Source: Pyruvatibacter mobilis (GTDB lineage: Bacteria; Pseudomonadota; Alphaproteobacteria; CGMCC-115125). Taken from it: a stretch of DNA of 64,000 nucleotides. The DNA lies in contig NZ_CP051630.1 in assembly GCF_012848855.1 (NCBI RefSeq), positions 1,715,501-1,779,500 on the forward strand, written 5' to 3'. The position numbers were made by a program, and so were the translations under genes. Under the pieces are notes generated by a model. That model was given only the letters and a program-made list of their open reading frames with translations. It was not told the DNA's origin and did no database searches. Below, piece by piece: positions 17,998 through 27,253 of the stretch (position 1 is its first letter; each line of letters opens with the position of its first letter).

Positions 17998-19136
17998 GCC
18001 TCCCCTCCCTTCGCAGGTTCTTCGTCTTTTCCGGGATCATCCGTGGGCGGTGCATCCGCCGCGGGACTGAGATATCTGCCGCTGCCGCGATACAGATCGC
18101 TCTTGAGATATTCCGACACGCCGAAGCGGGCGAGGACGCCGATGACGGCGGCGAGCGGCAGAGCCAGCAGCACACCGACAAAGCCGAACATGGTGCCGAA
18201 GGCGAACAGGGCGAAGATGACCCAGACCGGGTGCAGCTTGACCCGTGAGCCGACAAGCCAGGGGGTGAGGATGTTGCCTTCGATCGCCTGCCCGATCCAG
18301 AAAACCAGCGCGACGGCGCCGATCATCACCGGGTCCGGCCAGAACTGGACGAGGGCGAGACCGACCGACAGGACAAGGCCCGTGGCCGCCCCCAGATAGG
18401 GAATGAAGCTGACGATGCCGGCAATGACGCCGACCACAAGGCCGAATTCGAGGCCCACCAGCGACAGGCCGGTGGCATAGAAGGTGCCGAGCACGAGGCA
18501 GACCGTGACCTGGCCGCGGACAAAGCCCGACAGCATCTCGTTCATCTCGCGGGCGAGGCCGCGAATGGTGTCGGCGTGGTCGCGCGGCAGCCAGCTATCG
18601 ACCTGGGCCACCATGCGGTCCCAGTCCAACAGCAGGTAGAAGGCGACGACCGGCGTGACGAAGACCAGCGACAGGAAGCCGACGAAAGCGAGACTGCCGG
18701 AGATGGCGCGCTCAAAGACGCCGCCGACCCAGCCCACCGCCGTCTTGGCGAGGTCCCCGAAGGCGGCTTCGAAATCGGTATCAAGGGTCGAGATGAACTG
18801 GGCCAGGCGGCCATCCATCACGCGGTCGACGAGCGCCTGGAGCTGCTCGAGATAGCCGGGCACCCGGTTGGCGAAGGCGATGAACTGGTCCTGCAGCACG
18901 GGCAGCAGCAGCACGATGCCGAGGATGAGCAGCAGCACGGCGATGATGGAGATGACGGTGGTGGCGGCCATGCGGCTGAAACCCGCTGCTTCCAGCCTGT
19001 CGGCCACCGGGTCGAGGAAATAGGCGATGGCCATGCCGGCCACGAAGGGCAGCATGATGCCGCTGAGGAAATGCAGGGTGAGGCCGAAGGCCAGCGCCAC
19101 CGCTGCCCAGATTGCCGCCTGTCTGCCAACGCTCAT
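17994..19136 (-). CDS. AI-2E/PerM family transporter
   Basis: Multi-pass inner-membrane protein of 380 residues. Hydrophobic segments near both ends flank a central soluble helical region rich in amphipathic sequence (LEQLQALVDRVMDGRLAQF). The family block PYLGAATGLVLSVGLALVQF and the late GTMFGFVGVLLALPLAAVIGVL are typical. Family members export varied substrates and the name implies no proven role in autoinducer transport. The C-terminal tail is charged and Pro-rich. It sits between the CDP-alcohol transferase and hdaA, an arrangement I recall in other alphaproteobacteria. Confidence 0.9.
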   Translation of the reverse strand: MSVGRQAAIWAAVALAFGLTLHFLSGIMLPFVAGMAIAYFLDPVADRLEAAGFSRMAATTVISIIAVLLLILGIVLLLPVLQDQFIAFANRVPGYLEQLQALVDRVMDGRLAQFISTLDTDFEAAFGDLAKTAVGWVGGVFERAISGSLAFVGFLSLVFVTPVVAFYLLLDWDRMVAQVDSWLPRDHADTIRGLAREMNEMLSGFVRGQVTVCLVLGTFYATGLSLVGLEFGLVVGVIAGIVSFIPYLGAATGLVLSVGLALVQFWPDPVMIGAVALVFWIGQAIEGNILTPWLVGSRVKLHPVWVIFALFAFGTMFGFVGVLLALPLAAVIGVLARFGVSEYLKSDLYRGSGRYLSPAADAPPTDDPGKDEEPAKGGEA

Positions 19137-19211
19137 CTGTTCTGCCCCGTTTCGGGTTGGTTGATCCTGCCGGTGCGTCAGCGGTATGACGCGCCAATCC
19201 GCCTTTGCGCG

Positions 19212-19796
19212 TCAGTTGTCTGACGCGGTGTGCTGCTTTTCCGCCTCATCGGTTTCCCAAGCGCTGACATCCCGCACCCAGTCCACCAGATAGCTGGCGC
19301 CGGACACGACCGTTGTCATGCCGGTGAGATAGGTGCCGAGCACCAGCGCCGAGGCAAGCGAGGCTTCCAGCCCGAAGCCAAGCACGGCCAGCACGCCCGC
19401 CGCATAGGCTATCTGCACAGTGGTGTTGATCTTGCTCACCATCAAGGGGCGCATGGTGATGGAAAAGCCGATCAGCCATGAAATCAGCACCGCGCCGACA
19501 ATGAGCACATCGCGGCTGACCACCAGGATCACCAGCCAGTTGGGGATGAGATCCTGCATGCCGAGTGACACGAAGATGGAGACAAGCAACGCCTTGTCGG
19601 CCACCGGGTCGAGCCAGGCACCCAGGGTGGTCTTGACGTTGAAGCGGCGTGCGATGAAGCCGTCCACCCCGTCGGACACACCGGCGGCGACGAAGACCCA
19701 GAAGGCTGCCTCGAATTCCTGATGGCCGATCAGATAGATAATGACCGGGACGAGGATCAGCCGCCCGAGCGTTATCAGGTTGGGGACAAAACTCAC
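19212..19796 (-). CDS. CDP-alcohol phosphatidyltransferase (cardiolipin/PG-phosphate synthase type)
   Basis: Inner-membrane enzyme of 194 residues that swaps CMP on a CDP-diacylglycerol for an alcohol. The full motif D-x2-DG-x2-AR-x8-G-x3-D-x3-D is present: D42, D45, G46, A49, R50, G59, D63 and D67. About five hydrophobic helices follow. The likely product is phosphatidylglycerol phosphate (pgsA) or cardiolipin; the motif does not distinguish them. It is 10 bp downstream of the DUF2066 gene. Confidence 0.9.
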   Translation of the reverse strand: MSFVPNLITLGRLILVPVIIYLIGHQEFEAAFWVFVAAGVSDGVDGFIARRFNVKTTLGAWLDPVADKALLVSIFVSLGMQDLIPNWLVILVVSRDVLIVGAVLISWLIGFSITMRPLMVSKINTTVQIAYAAGVLAVLGFGLEASLASALVLGTYLTGMTTVVSGASYLVDWVRDVSAWETDEAEKQHTASDN

Positions 19797-19806
19797 GATG
19801 CAGCGC

Positions 19807-21147
19807 TCACGGTGCGGGGCTGCCCGCGTTCTGGCGGGTCAGACGGTCGGCGATGGCCTCGTCTTCGGGCAGGCCGGATGCACCGGCCTGCGGCTGCGTG
19901 GATGTGGGGGCTGATGCGGGTGCCGGCTCAAGGGTGGCAGGGTCCGCCAGCGAGGGGGCCGGTGCCGGGGCGGCGCTGGGGGCAAGGGCCATGGTCCAGT
20001 AGCCGCCTTCGTCAATCAGACGCACCTGGCGCTGGGACAGGTTGGCGGCCAGCGCCTCGATGGGGCCGGCAACGCGGATCTTCAGTTCAGCGCCCCGGGC
20101 CGACAGGGCGACCACGTCATAGCTCTGCACAATGGAGACCGACTCAAGCCGCTTGCGGATGGCAGCCCATTCGCCGAGGGAGGCGAACTCCACCGAGGCC
20201 GGGAAGGTCTGTTCCAGACCGAAGGCCACGGCGTTCTGCGTCTTCCAGTTGGCGATCATGGAATTGCGGATTTCCTGCGCCGCCGTCGCGGAGGCGTCCT
20301 CCACCGTGGCGCCCTGGAAGCTGCGGGTGGTTTCTTCCGTACCCCGCGGGGTGACCCGGTAGAGTGTGACATCGAAGGATGCACCCTCGTCCGCCTTCGC
20401 ATGGGCGACGAGCACTTGATCCACACCATAACGGCCGGCGATGGCTTCCACCGCCGCCCAGTCAGCGCCGATGGCAGTGCCTGCGTCGATGGCGGCGAAG
20501 TCTTCGAGGTCGCCGAGGGCGAGCCGGATGGGCACCAGTGAATTGGACAGGCCGATTGATTCCCATGCCGCGCGCCAGGGGTTGGGCTCATCGAACAGGA
20601 CGCGGACGCCGGGGGTGTCGAGCACGGGCAGCAGCAGCACGGGGGCCGCCTGGCTTTCGGTGAAGCGGACACCTGATTGCCGCAGGAAGCTGCGGACACG
20701 GCCCGGATCAAGGCGGGCGGTCACTTCGCCGAGATAGCGGGTGCCGGAGGTGCGCTCATTGGCGACACCGATGCCGGTGACCATGGCATCAGCGGTGACC
20801 GCATCCACTTCCGGCAGGCGCGGCCAGTCCGCATAGAGCGTGAACCGGCGCAGCACTTCATCGGCGGCCTTTATACGGCCCTGGACCAAAGCGGCTTCGC
20901 GGGCCTGAGAGGCGTCAGTGCCGGTGGCGTCGATGGGGATGCCGGTGACGGTGTAGATGTCGCTGGAGGACTGGGCCGCGGCGGGCGCGGGTGCGCCGAG
21001 GCCGGTGGCGAGCGCCACGGCGACGGTGAGCGCGAGGGTAGCAGCGCGCAGCAGCGCAGCCCCGCGCCGTGCTGCGGACCCAGTTGCGGACAGTGCCGCT
21101 GATCCCGTCACGCGCCGGTGCATTCCTGTTTCAAGCAAACCCGTCAT
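19807..21147 (-). CDS. DUF2066 domain-containing exported protein
   Basis: Function unknown. About 446 residues with a signal peptide (ALLRAATLALTVAVALATGL, cleaved near PAAAQ). The mature part has the DUF2066 pattern: an N-terminal block YTVTGIPIDATGTDASQAREAALVQG, which resembles repeats that assemble on secreted beta/alpha domains, then VLLLPVLDTPGVRVLFDEPNPWRAAW and later LRIRVAGPIEALAANLSQRQVRL-like sequence. The C-terminal 70 residues are Ala/Pro-rich and disordered. Starts at 21123, 21147 and 21156 are all possible. It heads the run DUF2066, CDP-alcohol transferase, PerM, hdaA. Confidence 0.83.
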   Translation of the reverse strand: MTGLLETGMHRRVTGSAALSATGSAARRGAALLRAATLALTVAVALATGLGAPAPAAAQSSSDIYTVTGIPIDATGTDASQAREAALVQGRIKAADEVLRRFTLYADWPRLPEVDAVTADAMVTGIGVANERTSGTRYLGEVTARLDPGRVRSFLRQSGVRFTESQAAPVLLLPVLDTPGVRVLFDEPNPWRAAWESIGLSNSLVPIRLALGDLEDFAAIDAGTAIGADWAAVEAIAGRYGVDQVLVAHAKADEGASFDVTLYRVTPRGTEETTRSFQGATVEDASATAAQEIRNSMIANWKTQNAVAFGLEQTFPASVEFASLGEWAAIRKRLESVSIVQSYDVVALSARGAELKIRVAGPIEALAANLSQRQVRLIDEGGYWTMALAPSAAPAPAPSLADPATLEPAPASAPTSTQPQAGASGLPEDEAIADRLTRQNAGSPAP

Positions 21148-21487
21148 CTCCCGCATCCGAAGCCCCCAAACTCTGTCACTCGCCACATATCCGTGACCGT
21201 CCTATGACGGCGCGGCGGCGGGACTATATCACCCCGCCGCAGGCCGTGCGGCAAAAGCGCCCTGCCCCTGCCTGCTGACCGTGCCTAACTCTCTGCCGGG
21301 CCAGCATTTCCGCCCCGGCAGCCCTGCCTTGCACCGCCATGCACTTGCATTCGGGAGGGCTTTGGGCTCGTTTAGGCGCTCGCTGGCCCCGAGGCAAGCC
21401 GAGGAGGCTGATCCGGGGACCATGTGGCCCGGCAAATTGGGCGAAAAGCTGACTTAACGACCACCGATCTGCGCGAAGAGGCATTTG
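21148..21487. other. Divergent intergenic region DUF2066-purM
   Basis: About 340 bp between two divergent genes. It contains a hairpin with arms CTGCCGGG (21293-21300) and CCCGGCAG (21314-21321) but no T-run, so it looks like a leader or operator element rather than a terminator. I see no coding potential and no clear promoter hexamers. Confidence 0.5.
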
Positions 21488-22531
21488 ATGGCGGCACCCG
21501 CTTCACCGGACAAATCCAACGGCATCACCTATGCGGATGCGGGCGTGGACATCGATGCGGGCAATGCCCTGGTGAAGCTGATCGCGCCCATGGCCAAGGC
21601 GACACGCCGGGCGGGCGCGGACAGCGATCTCGGCGGCTTCGGCGGGCTGTTTGACCTGAAGGCCGCGGGCTTCACCGACCCCATCCTGGTGGCGGCCAAT
21701 GACGGGGTGGGCACCAAGCTGCGGCTGGCGATCGACACGGGCATTCTGGACACTGTCGGCATCGACCTTGTGGCCATGTGCGTGAACGACCTCATCGTGC
21801 AGGGGGCCGAGCCGCTGTTCTTCCTCGATTACTTCGCCACGGGGCACCTCGACGTGGCAGCCGCGGCGCAGGTTGTCTCCGGCATCGCGGAGGGCTGTTC
21901 GCAGTCGGGCTGCGCGCTGATCGGCGGGGAAACCGCCGAGATGCCGGGCATGTATCAGGGCGATGATTTCGATCTCGCGGGCTTTGCCGTGGGCGCGGCC
22001 GAGCGGGGGACGCTGCTGCCGCGGCAGGATATCGCTGCCGGTGACATCATCCTGGGGTTTGCGTCCTCGGGCCTTCACTCGAACGGCTTTTCGCTGGTGC
22101 GCAAGCTGATTGCCGATGCGGGCGCCAAGCTGGATGCGCCTGCGCCGTTTGACACCAACGCTGCGACGCTGGGCGAGGCGCTGCTGACGCCGACGCGGCT
22201 TTATGTGACGCCGCTGCTGGAGCCGATCCGCGACGGGCGCATCAAGGCGCTGGCGCATATCACGGGCGGCGGCTTCTCTGAGAACATTCCCCGCGTGCTG
22301 CCGAAGACGCTGGCCGCCGACATTGACTATACGAGTTGGGAGCTGCCGCCGGTGTTCCGCTGGCTGCAGGGGCTGGGCGGCATGACGGATGCGGAACTGC
22401 ACCGCACGTTTAATTGCGGCATCGGCATGGTGGCCGTGGTGTCACCGGGGGATGACGCGGACGCCGTGACGGCGCATCTGTCGGGCCTGGGGATCGACAC
22501 GCGGGCCATCGGGACGATCCAAGACGCATGA
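21488..22531 (+). CDS. purM: Phosphoribosylformylglycinamidine cyclo-ligase
   Basis: Closes the imidazole ring in purine synthesis (FGAM to AIR, using ATP). The 347-residue protein has the AIR synthase core with [47 protein letters not shown] and a C-terminal [16 protein letters not shown]. The ATG at 21488 is preceded by AAGAGG; a TTG just before it is less likely. The stop overlaps the purN start by 4 bp (ATGA), indicating coupled translation. Confidence 0.97.
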   Translation: MAAPASPDKSNGITYADAGVDIDAGNALVKLIAPMAKATRRAGADSDLGGFGGLFDLKAAGFTDPILVAANDGVGTKLRLAIDTGILDTVGIDLVAMCVNDLIVQGAEPLFFLDYFATGHLDVAAAAQVVSGIAEGCSQSGCALIGGETAEMPGMYQGDDFDLAGFAVGAAERGTLLPRQDIAAGDIILGFASSGLHSNGFSLVRKLIADAGAKLDAPAPFDTNAATLGEALLTPTRLYVTPLLEPIRDGRIKALAHITGGGFSENIPRVLPKTLAADIDYTSWELPPVFRWLQGLGGMTDAELHRTFNCGIGMVAVVSPGDDADAVTAHLSGLGIDTRAIGTIQDA

Positions 22532-23163
22532 AGATCGCCATCCTGATTTCAGGCCGCGGCAGCAACATGCAGCGGCTGATCGATGCCGTTGCGGCACCGG
22601 ATTTCCCGGCCGAGATCGTGTGCGTGATTTCCAACCGGCCGAAGGCCAAGGGTCTTGCGATCGCCGCCGAGGCGGGCATTCCCACGAAGATCATCGACCA
22701 CACAGTGTTCGACAGCCGGGCCGCATTTGATGCGGCGCTAGGGGACGCGCTGGAGGCCGCGGGCGCCGAGCTTGTCTGCTATGCGGGCTTCATGCGCATC
22801 CTGACCGATGAGTTCGCCGCCAAATGGGAAGGCCGGATGGTGAATATCCACCCGTCCCTCCTGCCCGCCTTCAAGGGGCTGAATGTGCAGCAGCAGGCGC
22901 TGGATGCGGGCGTGACCATTTCCGGCTGCACGGTGCATTACATAACCCCGGCGCTGGACAGTGGGCCGATCATCGCCCAGGCGGCGGTGCCGGTGCTGCC
23001 GGGGGATGACGCGGACACGCTGTCAGCACGCATCCTGAAAGCCGAGCACCAGCTCTATCCACAAGCGGTGCGGATGATCGTCACCGGCGAGGTGCGCTTT
23101 GAGGACGGTCGGGTAGTGACGGCAGAAGGCGCGACGCCACAGCGGTTTCTGTTTCAGGGCTGA
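22528..23163 (+). CDS. purN: Phosphoribosylglycinamide formyltransferase
   Basis: Transfers the formyl group of 10-formyl-tetrahydrofolate to GAR, the third step of purine synthesis. The 211-residue protein begins with [11 protein letters not shown] and keeps [11 protein letters not shown], the [14 protein letters not shown] block with the catalytic histidine, and [17 protein letters not shown] with the catalytic aspartate. The length is normal. It is coupled to purM through an ATGA overlap. Confidence 0.97.
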   Translation: MKIAILISGRGSNMQRLIDAVAAPDFPAEIVCVISNRPKAKGLAIAAEAGIPTKIIDHTVFDSRAAFDAALGDALEAAGAELVCYAGFMRILTDEFAAKWEGRMVNIHPSLLPAFKGLNVQQQALDAGVTISGCTVHYITPALDSGPIIAQAAVPVLPGDDADTLSARILKAEHQLYPQAVRMIVTGEVRFEDGRVVTAEGATPQRFLFQG

Positions 23164-23195
23164 CGATTGCGGGCATCGGCAGGGAGGCCGTGCAT

Positions 23196-24050
23196 ATGAA
23201 ATCAGTGGCCGTCATCGGTGCTACCAGCCAGATTTCCAAGTTTATCCTGCCCCGTCTTGCAGAGAACGGGCATCGGGTACTTCCGATTGCGCGCAGTGCC
23301 TCAACCGCCCATGGCTTCGCAACCTACGCCTCGACACCCGGCACGGACGGACGCCGCCTGCCACCTTCGCCTGTTGATACCCTGATTTCGACGGCCCCCA
23401 TCACAATCACCGACGACCTTTGCCGACTCGTAGACACGTTGCGCCCCGGTCACGTGATTGTCGTGAGCAGCATGAGCCGGATCAGCAAGGAAAATGCCCC
23501 AAATGCGGCTGACCGTGCATTCGCAGCCGAGCTCGCGCGCTGCGAGGACATTGTCCAGAACAAAGCCGCGGCGGCAGGAGCAGCCTGGACGATCTTGCGG
23601 CCCACTATGATCTATGGCGCTGGACAGGACAGAAACGTCTCTTTCATCGCCGATGTCATTAAACGGGTGGGATTTTTTCCAATCGTTGCTGGCGCCCATG
23701 GCCTCCGCCAGCCGGTTCACGCAGAAGACCTGGCTGCGGCCTGCGTGGCAGCAATCAGCCAACCGGGGGCGTTGAACAGGGCTTTTGAGATCGGAGGCGG
23801 ATCGGTCCTCACCTATGCGGAATTCGTGCGGTCGATTTTCCACAGTCTGGACCGCTCCCCCCGGCTCTTGCCGCTGCCACTTGGCGTGTTTCAGGCCGCT
23901 GTCATGCTGGGCCGCCTTGTGCCGTCACTTGCCTTTGTCACACCGGGAATGGTTGCCCGTATGTCCGACGACCTGATCGCTGACAACACAGACCTTGGGG
24001 TCATTCTCGAGGTTCATCCTCGCCTTTTCGCGCCTGACGGGTCTAACTGA
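23196..24050 (+). CDS. NAD(P)-binding epimerase-like protein (extended/atypical SDR)
   Basis: A Rossmann-fold protein of 284 residues, opening with VAVIGATSQISKFIL, a variant of the GATGxxG nucleotide loop in which the second and third glycines are replaced by Ser. Other SDR-like features are VIVVSSMSRIS, WTILRPTMIYGAG with the YG of atypical SDRs, and QPVHAEDLAAACVAAI. The usual YxxxK catalytic pair is not evident. AGGGAGG at 23181-23187 supports the ATG at 23196. Codon use is visibly richer in A/T at third positions than in purMN or ndk, suggesting later acquisition. Function is not assignable; a nucleoside-sugar or quinone-linked role is possible. Confidence 0.8.
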   Translation: MKSVAVIGATSQISKFILPRLAENGHRVLPIARSASTAHGFATYASTPGTDGRRLPPSPVDTLISTAPITITDDLCRLVDTLRPGHVIVVSSMSRISKENAPNAADRAFAAELARCEDIVQNKAAAAGAAWTILRPTMIYGAGQDRNVSFIADVIKRVGFFPIVAGAHGLRQPVHAEDLAAACVAAISQPGALNRAFEIGGGSVLTYAEFVRSIFHSLDRSPRLLPLPLGVFQAAVMLGRLVPSLAFVTPGMVARMSDDLIADNTDLGVILEVHPRLFAPDGSN

Positions 24051-24107
24051 AGAGCCGGTTGAGCCTCTCCTCCGATAAGGTCAGGGCACAGACTCGCGCA
24101 CAAAAAA

Positions 24108-24134
24108 GGCGGATGCCAGAGCATCCGCCTTTTT
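24108..24134. terminator. Bidirectional rho-independent terminator
   Basis: GGCGGATGC (24108-24116) pairs perfectly with GCATCCGCC (24121-24129) around a CAGA loop. Six A residues precede the stem and five T residues follow it, so it can end both the epimerase-like transcript and the convergent ndk transcript. Confidence 0.92.
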
Positions 24135-24155
24135 CGATCAGTTTTGCGAGAGGCT

Positions 24156-24578
24156 TCAGCCGACGATTTCGTCGTCGGAGAAGAAGAACTTGATCTCTTC
24201 GGCTGCGGTTTCCGGGGCGTCGGAGCCGTGCACGGAATTGGCTTCGATGCTCTCGGCGAAATCGGCGCGGATGGTGCCGGGGGCGGCGTCGGCCGGGTTG
24301 GTGGCACCCATAACTTCGCGGTTCTTGGCGATGGCGTTTTCGCCTTCCAGCACCTGCACGATGACCGGGCCGGAGGTCATGAAGGACACCAGTTCACCGA
24401 AGAAGGGGCGCTCCTTATGGACCGCGTAGAAGCCTTCGGCCTGCTCCTTGGTCATGTGGATGCGCTTGGAAGCGATGACGCGCAGGCCGGCGGATTCCAG
24501 ACGGTCGATGACCTTGCCGGTGATGTTGCGCTTGGTGGCGTCGGGCTTGACGATGGAGAAGGTGCGCTCGAGGGCCAT
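24156..24578 (-). CDS. ndk: Nucleoside diphosphate kinase
   Basis: Equilibrates nucleoside triphosphates through a phosphohistidine intermediate. The 140-residue protein has the full fold: [14 protein letters not shown], the Kpn-loop region [35 protein letters not shown] and the active-site [12 protein letters not shown] with H117. Length and sequence are standard. It converges with the epimerase-like gene through the shared terminator at 24108-24134. The 261 bp upstream, to the divergent ABC-F gene, holds no other gene that I can see. Confidence 0.98.
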   Translation of the reverse strand: MALERTFSIVKPDATKRNITGKVIDRLESAGLRVIASKRIHMTKEQAEGFYAVHKERPFFGELVSFMTSGPVIVQVLEGENAIAKNREVMGATNPADAAPGTIRADFAESIEANSVHGSDAPETAAEEIKFFFSDDEIVG

Positions 24579-24839
24579 GGTGTGTGCCTTTCCTATGGAG
24601 CTTGGCAGGTCGCGCTGCCGCCTGTGCCGCGGGAGGAGAGACCATGCAATGCGCCTATGCGCGAGAGCATGGTGGACATCTGACGGGAGACGCTTAGAAA
24701 TGCGGTTTCAAGAGGGCCTTGGATAAGGCTCAGGTGAAGTCGCGCGCGTTATAGCCGCGCTGCCAGCTTCCCTGCAAGCACCCCCAGGCTGCGCCCTGCC
24801 CTTAACCTTTCCACGCCGGATCAGGCAAAGCCGCACGCC

Positions 24840-26801
24840 ATGCTGCAAATCAACGATATTACCTACCGGATCGGTGACCGGGTGCTGCTGCAGGGTGCCA
24901 CCGCAGGCGTGCCCGAGGGCAAGCATGTGGGCGTGGTGGGCCGCAACGGGGTCGGCAAGTCGACCCTGTTCAGTCTGATCCGCAACGAGATCCCGTCTGA
25001 GACGGGCTCGATCTCGGTGCCGAAGAACTGGCGTATCGGCGGGGTGGAGCAGGAAGCGCCGGCGACGGATATCAGCCTCTTGGAAACCGTGCTGGCGGCT
25101 GACACGGAGCGGCTGGCGCTTCTGACGGAGGCGGAGACCGCCACCGATCCGCACCGGATTGCGGACATTCATACGCGGCTGGCGGACATTGATGCGCACA
25201 GCGCCCCGGCGCGGGCGGCGAGCATCCTGGCGGGTCTCGGTTTCGATGAGGCGGACCAAGCGCGGCCGACAAAGGATTTTTCCGGCGGCTGGCGCATGCG
25301 CGTGGCGCTGGCGGCCCTGCTGTTTACCCAGCCGGACCTGCTGCTGCTCGATGAGCCGACCAACTATCTCGACCTCGAAGGCACGATCTGGCTGGTGGAC
25401 TTCCTGCGTAAATATCCGCGCACGCTGCTGATCGTCAGCCATGACCGCGACCTGCTGGACCAGGTGGCGACGGGCATCCTGCATCTGGAGCACCAGCGGC
25501 TGTCTTTCTACTCGGGCAATTTCGCTCGCTTCCAGAAGCTGAAGGCGGAGCAGGCGGAACACGACATTGCCCTGCGCAAGAAGCTGGATGCCAAGCGCAA
25601 GCATATGAGCGCCTTCGTGGAGCGCTTCCGCGCCAAGGCGTCGAAGGCGCGGCAGGCGCAGAGCCGGATGAAGGCGCTGTCGAAGCTGGAACTGCCGACG
25701 GTGCTGGCGGACGAGCAATCGGCGCCGATCAGTCTTCAGGGTCCGGAGGACCTGCTGCCGCCGCCGATCATCACCATGGAAGATGCATCCGTCGGCTATG
25801 ACGAAAAAGCCATCCTGTCGCGGATGACCCTGCGCATCGACCAGGACGACCGGATTGCGCTGCTGGGCGCCAACGGCAACGGCAAATCCACCTTCGCCAA
25901 GCTCATTACCGCGCGGCTGAAGCAGATGGACGGCAAGGTGCGGCGCTCGCCGAAGCTGCGCATCGGCTATTTCGCGCAGCACCAGGTGGACGAGCTGCCG
26001 GAGGGGCTGACGCCATATCAGACCATGCGGCAGCGGATGGAGAAGTTCGGTGAAGTGACGGATGCGCAGGTGCGTACCCGCGTCGGCGCCATCGGCTTTT
26101 CCGGCAAGCGGGCGGACGTCAAGGTGCGCGACCTGTCGGGCGGCGAGAAGGCGCGGCTGCTGCTGGCGCTTGCCACCTTCGACAAGCCGCACATGCTGGT
26201 GCTCGACGAACCGACCAACCATCTGGACATGCAGGGGCGCGACCAGCTGGTGGATGCGATCAACAATTATCCGGGCGCGGTCATCCTGATCAGCCATGAC
26301 CAGCACCTGATCGATTCCTGCGCCGACCGGCTGTGGCTGGTGCATGGGGGCCGGGTCGAGGCCTTTGACGGGGACATGGATGATTACCGCCGCCTGCTGC
26401 TGAGCCAGCGCGGCCGCCCCGGCGCGCAAAGCGACGACCGCCCGGCTGTGAAAGCCTCTGCCCCCGACCGTGCCCCTGCCCCGACCGCCGAGGACGAGGC
26501 GCGCGGCAAGGCGGCGCGCAAGGAAGCGGCCAAGGCACGGGCCTCCATCGCGCCGCTGAAAAAGAAGGCGGATGCCGCGGAGATGAAAATCATCGAGATC
26601 GAGGAAAAGATCACCAAGCTGGATGCTGTGCTGGCCGATGGCAGCCTGTTCGAGCGCGATCCCGCCAAGGCCGACCTCATCGCCCGCGCGCGCGGCGAAC
26701 TCGGCACCCAGCTCGAAAAGGCCGAAGCCGCCTGGGAAGCCTGTCATGTGGCCTATGAGGACGCGGTTGAGAAAGCGGGCCTTGCAGCGGAAGACGCCTA
26801 G
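24840..26801 (+). CDS. ABC-F family ATPase (translation factor-like)
   Basis: Soluble protein of 653 residues with two ABC domains and no membrane segment, as in Uup/EttA-type ribosome-binding ATPases. Domain 1 has Walker A GRNGVGKST (34-42), signature FSGGWRMR and Walker B LLLLDEPTNYLD. A charged linker with a helical P-site tRNA-interaction motif follows (KLDAKRKHMSAFVERFRAKASKARQ). Domain 2 has GANGNGKST, LSGGEKARL and MLVLDEPTNHLD. A long Ala/Lys/Glu-rich C-terminal coiled coil follows (about 545-653), resembling Uup. The last 4 bp overlap the convergent holC stop. Confidence 0.93.
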   Translation: MLQINDITYRIGDRVLLQGATAGVPEGKHVGVVGRNGVGKSTLFSLIRNEIPSETGSISVPKNWRIGGVEQEAPATDISLLETVLAADTERLALLTEAETATDPHRIADIHTRLADIDAHSAPARAASILAGLGFDEADQARPTKDFSGGWRMRVALAALLFTQPDLLLLDEPTNYLDLEGTIWLVDFLRKYPRTLLIVSHDRDLLDQVATGILHLEHQRLSFYSGNFARFQKLKAEQAEHDIALRKKLDAKRKHMSAFVERFRAKASKARQAQSRMKALSKLELPTVLADEQSAPISLQGPEDLLPPPIITMEDASVGYDEKAILSRMTLRIDQDDRIALLGANGNGKSTFAKLITARLKQMDGKVRRSPKLRIGYFAQHQVDELPEGLTPYQTMRQRMEKFGEVTDAQVRTRVGAIGFSGKRADVKVRDLSGGEKARLLLALATFDKPHMLVLDEPTNHLDMQGRDQLVDAINNYPGAVILISHDQHLIDSCADRLWLVHGGRVEAFDGDMDDYRRLLLSQRGRPGAQSDDRPAVKASAPDRAPAPTAEDEARGKAARKEAAKARASIAPLKKKADAAEMKIIEIEEKITKLDAVLADGSLFERDPAKADLIARARGELGTQLEKAEAAWEACHVAYEDAVEKAGLAAEDA

Positions 26802-27247
26802 GCCTTTTTCTCCCAGCGGCCCTGCTCGCTTTGCTGCCAGTAGGTGGCGTCGTGGCCGTCGGCCTTGACGGTTTTCCAGTGCTCGCGGGCGCGGGCGACG
26901 GCTGCGGGGTCGGCTCCGTCAAACATCAGGACGCAGCGCTGGTAGGTTTCAACGCCGGTGATATCCGCGCCATCCACCGCAAAGAGGACATTGGCACCGG
27001 ACGGATTGTCCGTGCCGGTGGTCAGGAGGACGGGCTGGATGTCTTCATAGCCCTCGCCTTCCGCGCCATGGGGCAGGAAGGCGTCGTCGCGGTAGGTCCA
27101 CAGATGGGCATCGAGCGCTTTCACACGTTCCGGCGAGCCCGCGCGGACCACTGCCGTCCAGCCACGCTCGAGCGTCTTTTCAAGAAGCTGCGGCAGCACG
27201 GCTTCCAGCGTTGAGCGCTCGAGGTGGTAGAACAGCAGTTCGGCCAT
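26798..27247 (-). CDS. holC: DNA polymerase III chi subunit
   Basis: Clamp-loader accessory subunit that bridges the polymerase III holoenzyme and SSB. The 149-residue protein matches the family in its opening (AELLFYHLERSTLEAVLPQLLEK), HLWTYRDDAFLPHG and PVLLTTGTDNPSGANVLFAVDG. It starts 6 bp after the pepA stop, the pepA-holC order seen widely in proteobacteria. The 3' end overlaps the convergent ABC-F gene by 4 bp. Confidence 0.93.
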   Translation of the reverse strand: MAELLFYHLERSTLEAVLPQLLEKTLERGWTAVVRAGSPERVKALDAHLWTYRDDAFLPHGAEGEGYEDIQPVLLTTGTDNPSGANVLFAVDGADITGVETYQRCVLMFDGADPAAVARAREHWKTVKADGHDATYWQQSEQGRWEKKA

Positions 27248-27253
27248 CAGGGC

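Noticed and set aside
24708-26747. Long open frame on the minus strand opposite the ABC-F gene (about 679 codons)
   Set aside because: Composition is Arg/Gln/His-rich with no domain, and the plus strand encodes an unmistakable ABC-F protein; such frames are expected in GC-rich DNA.
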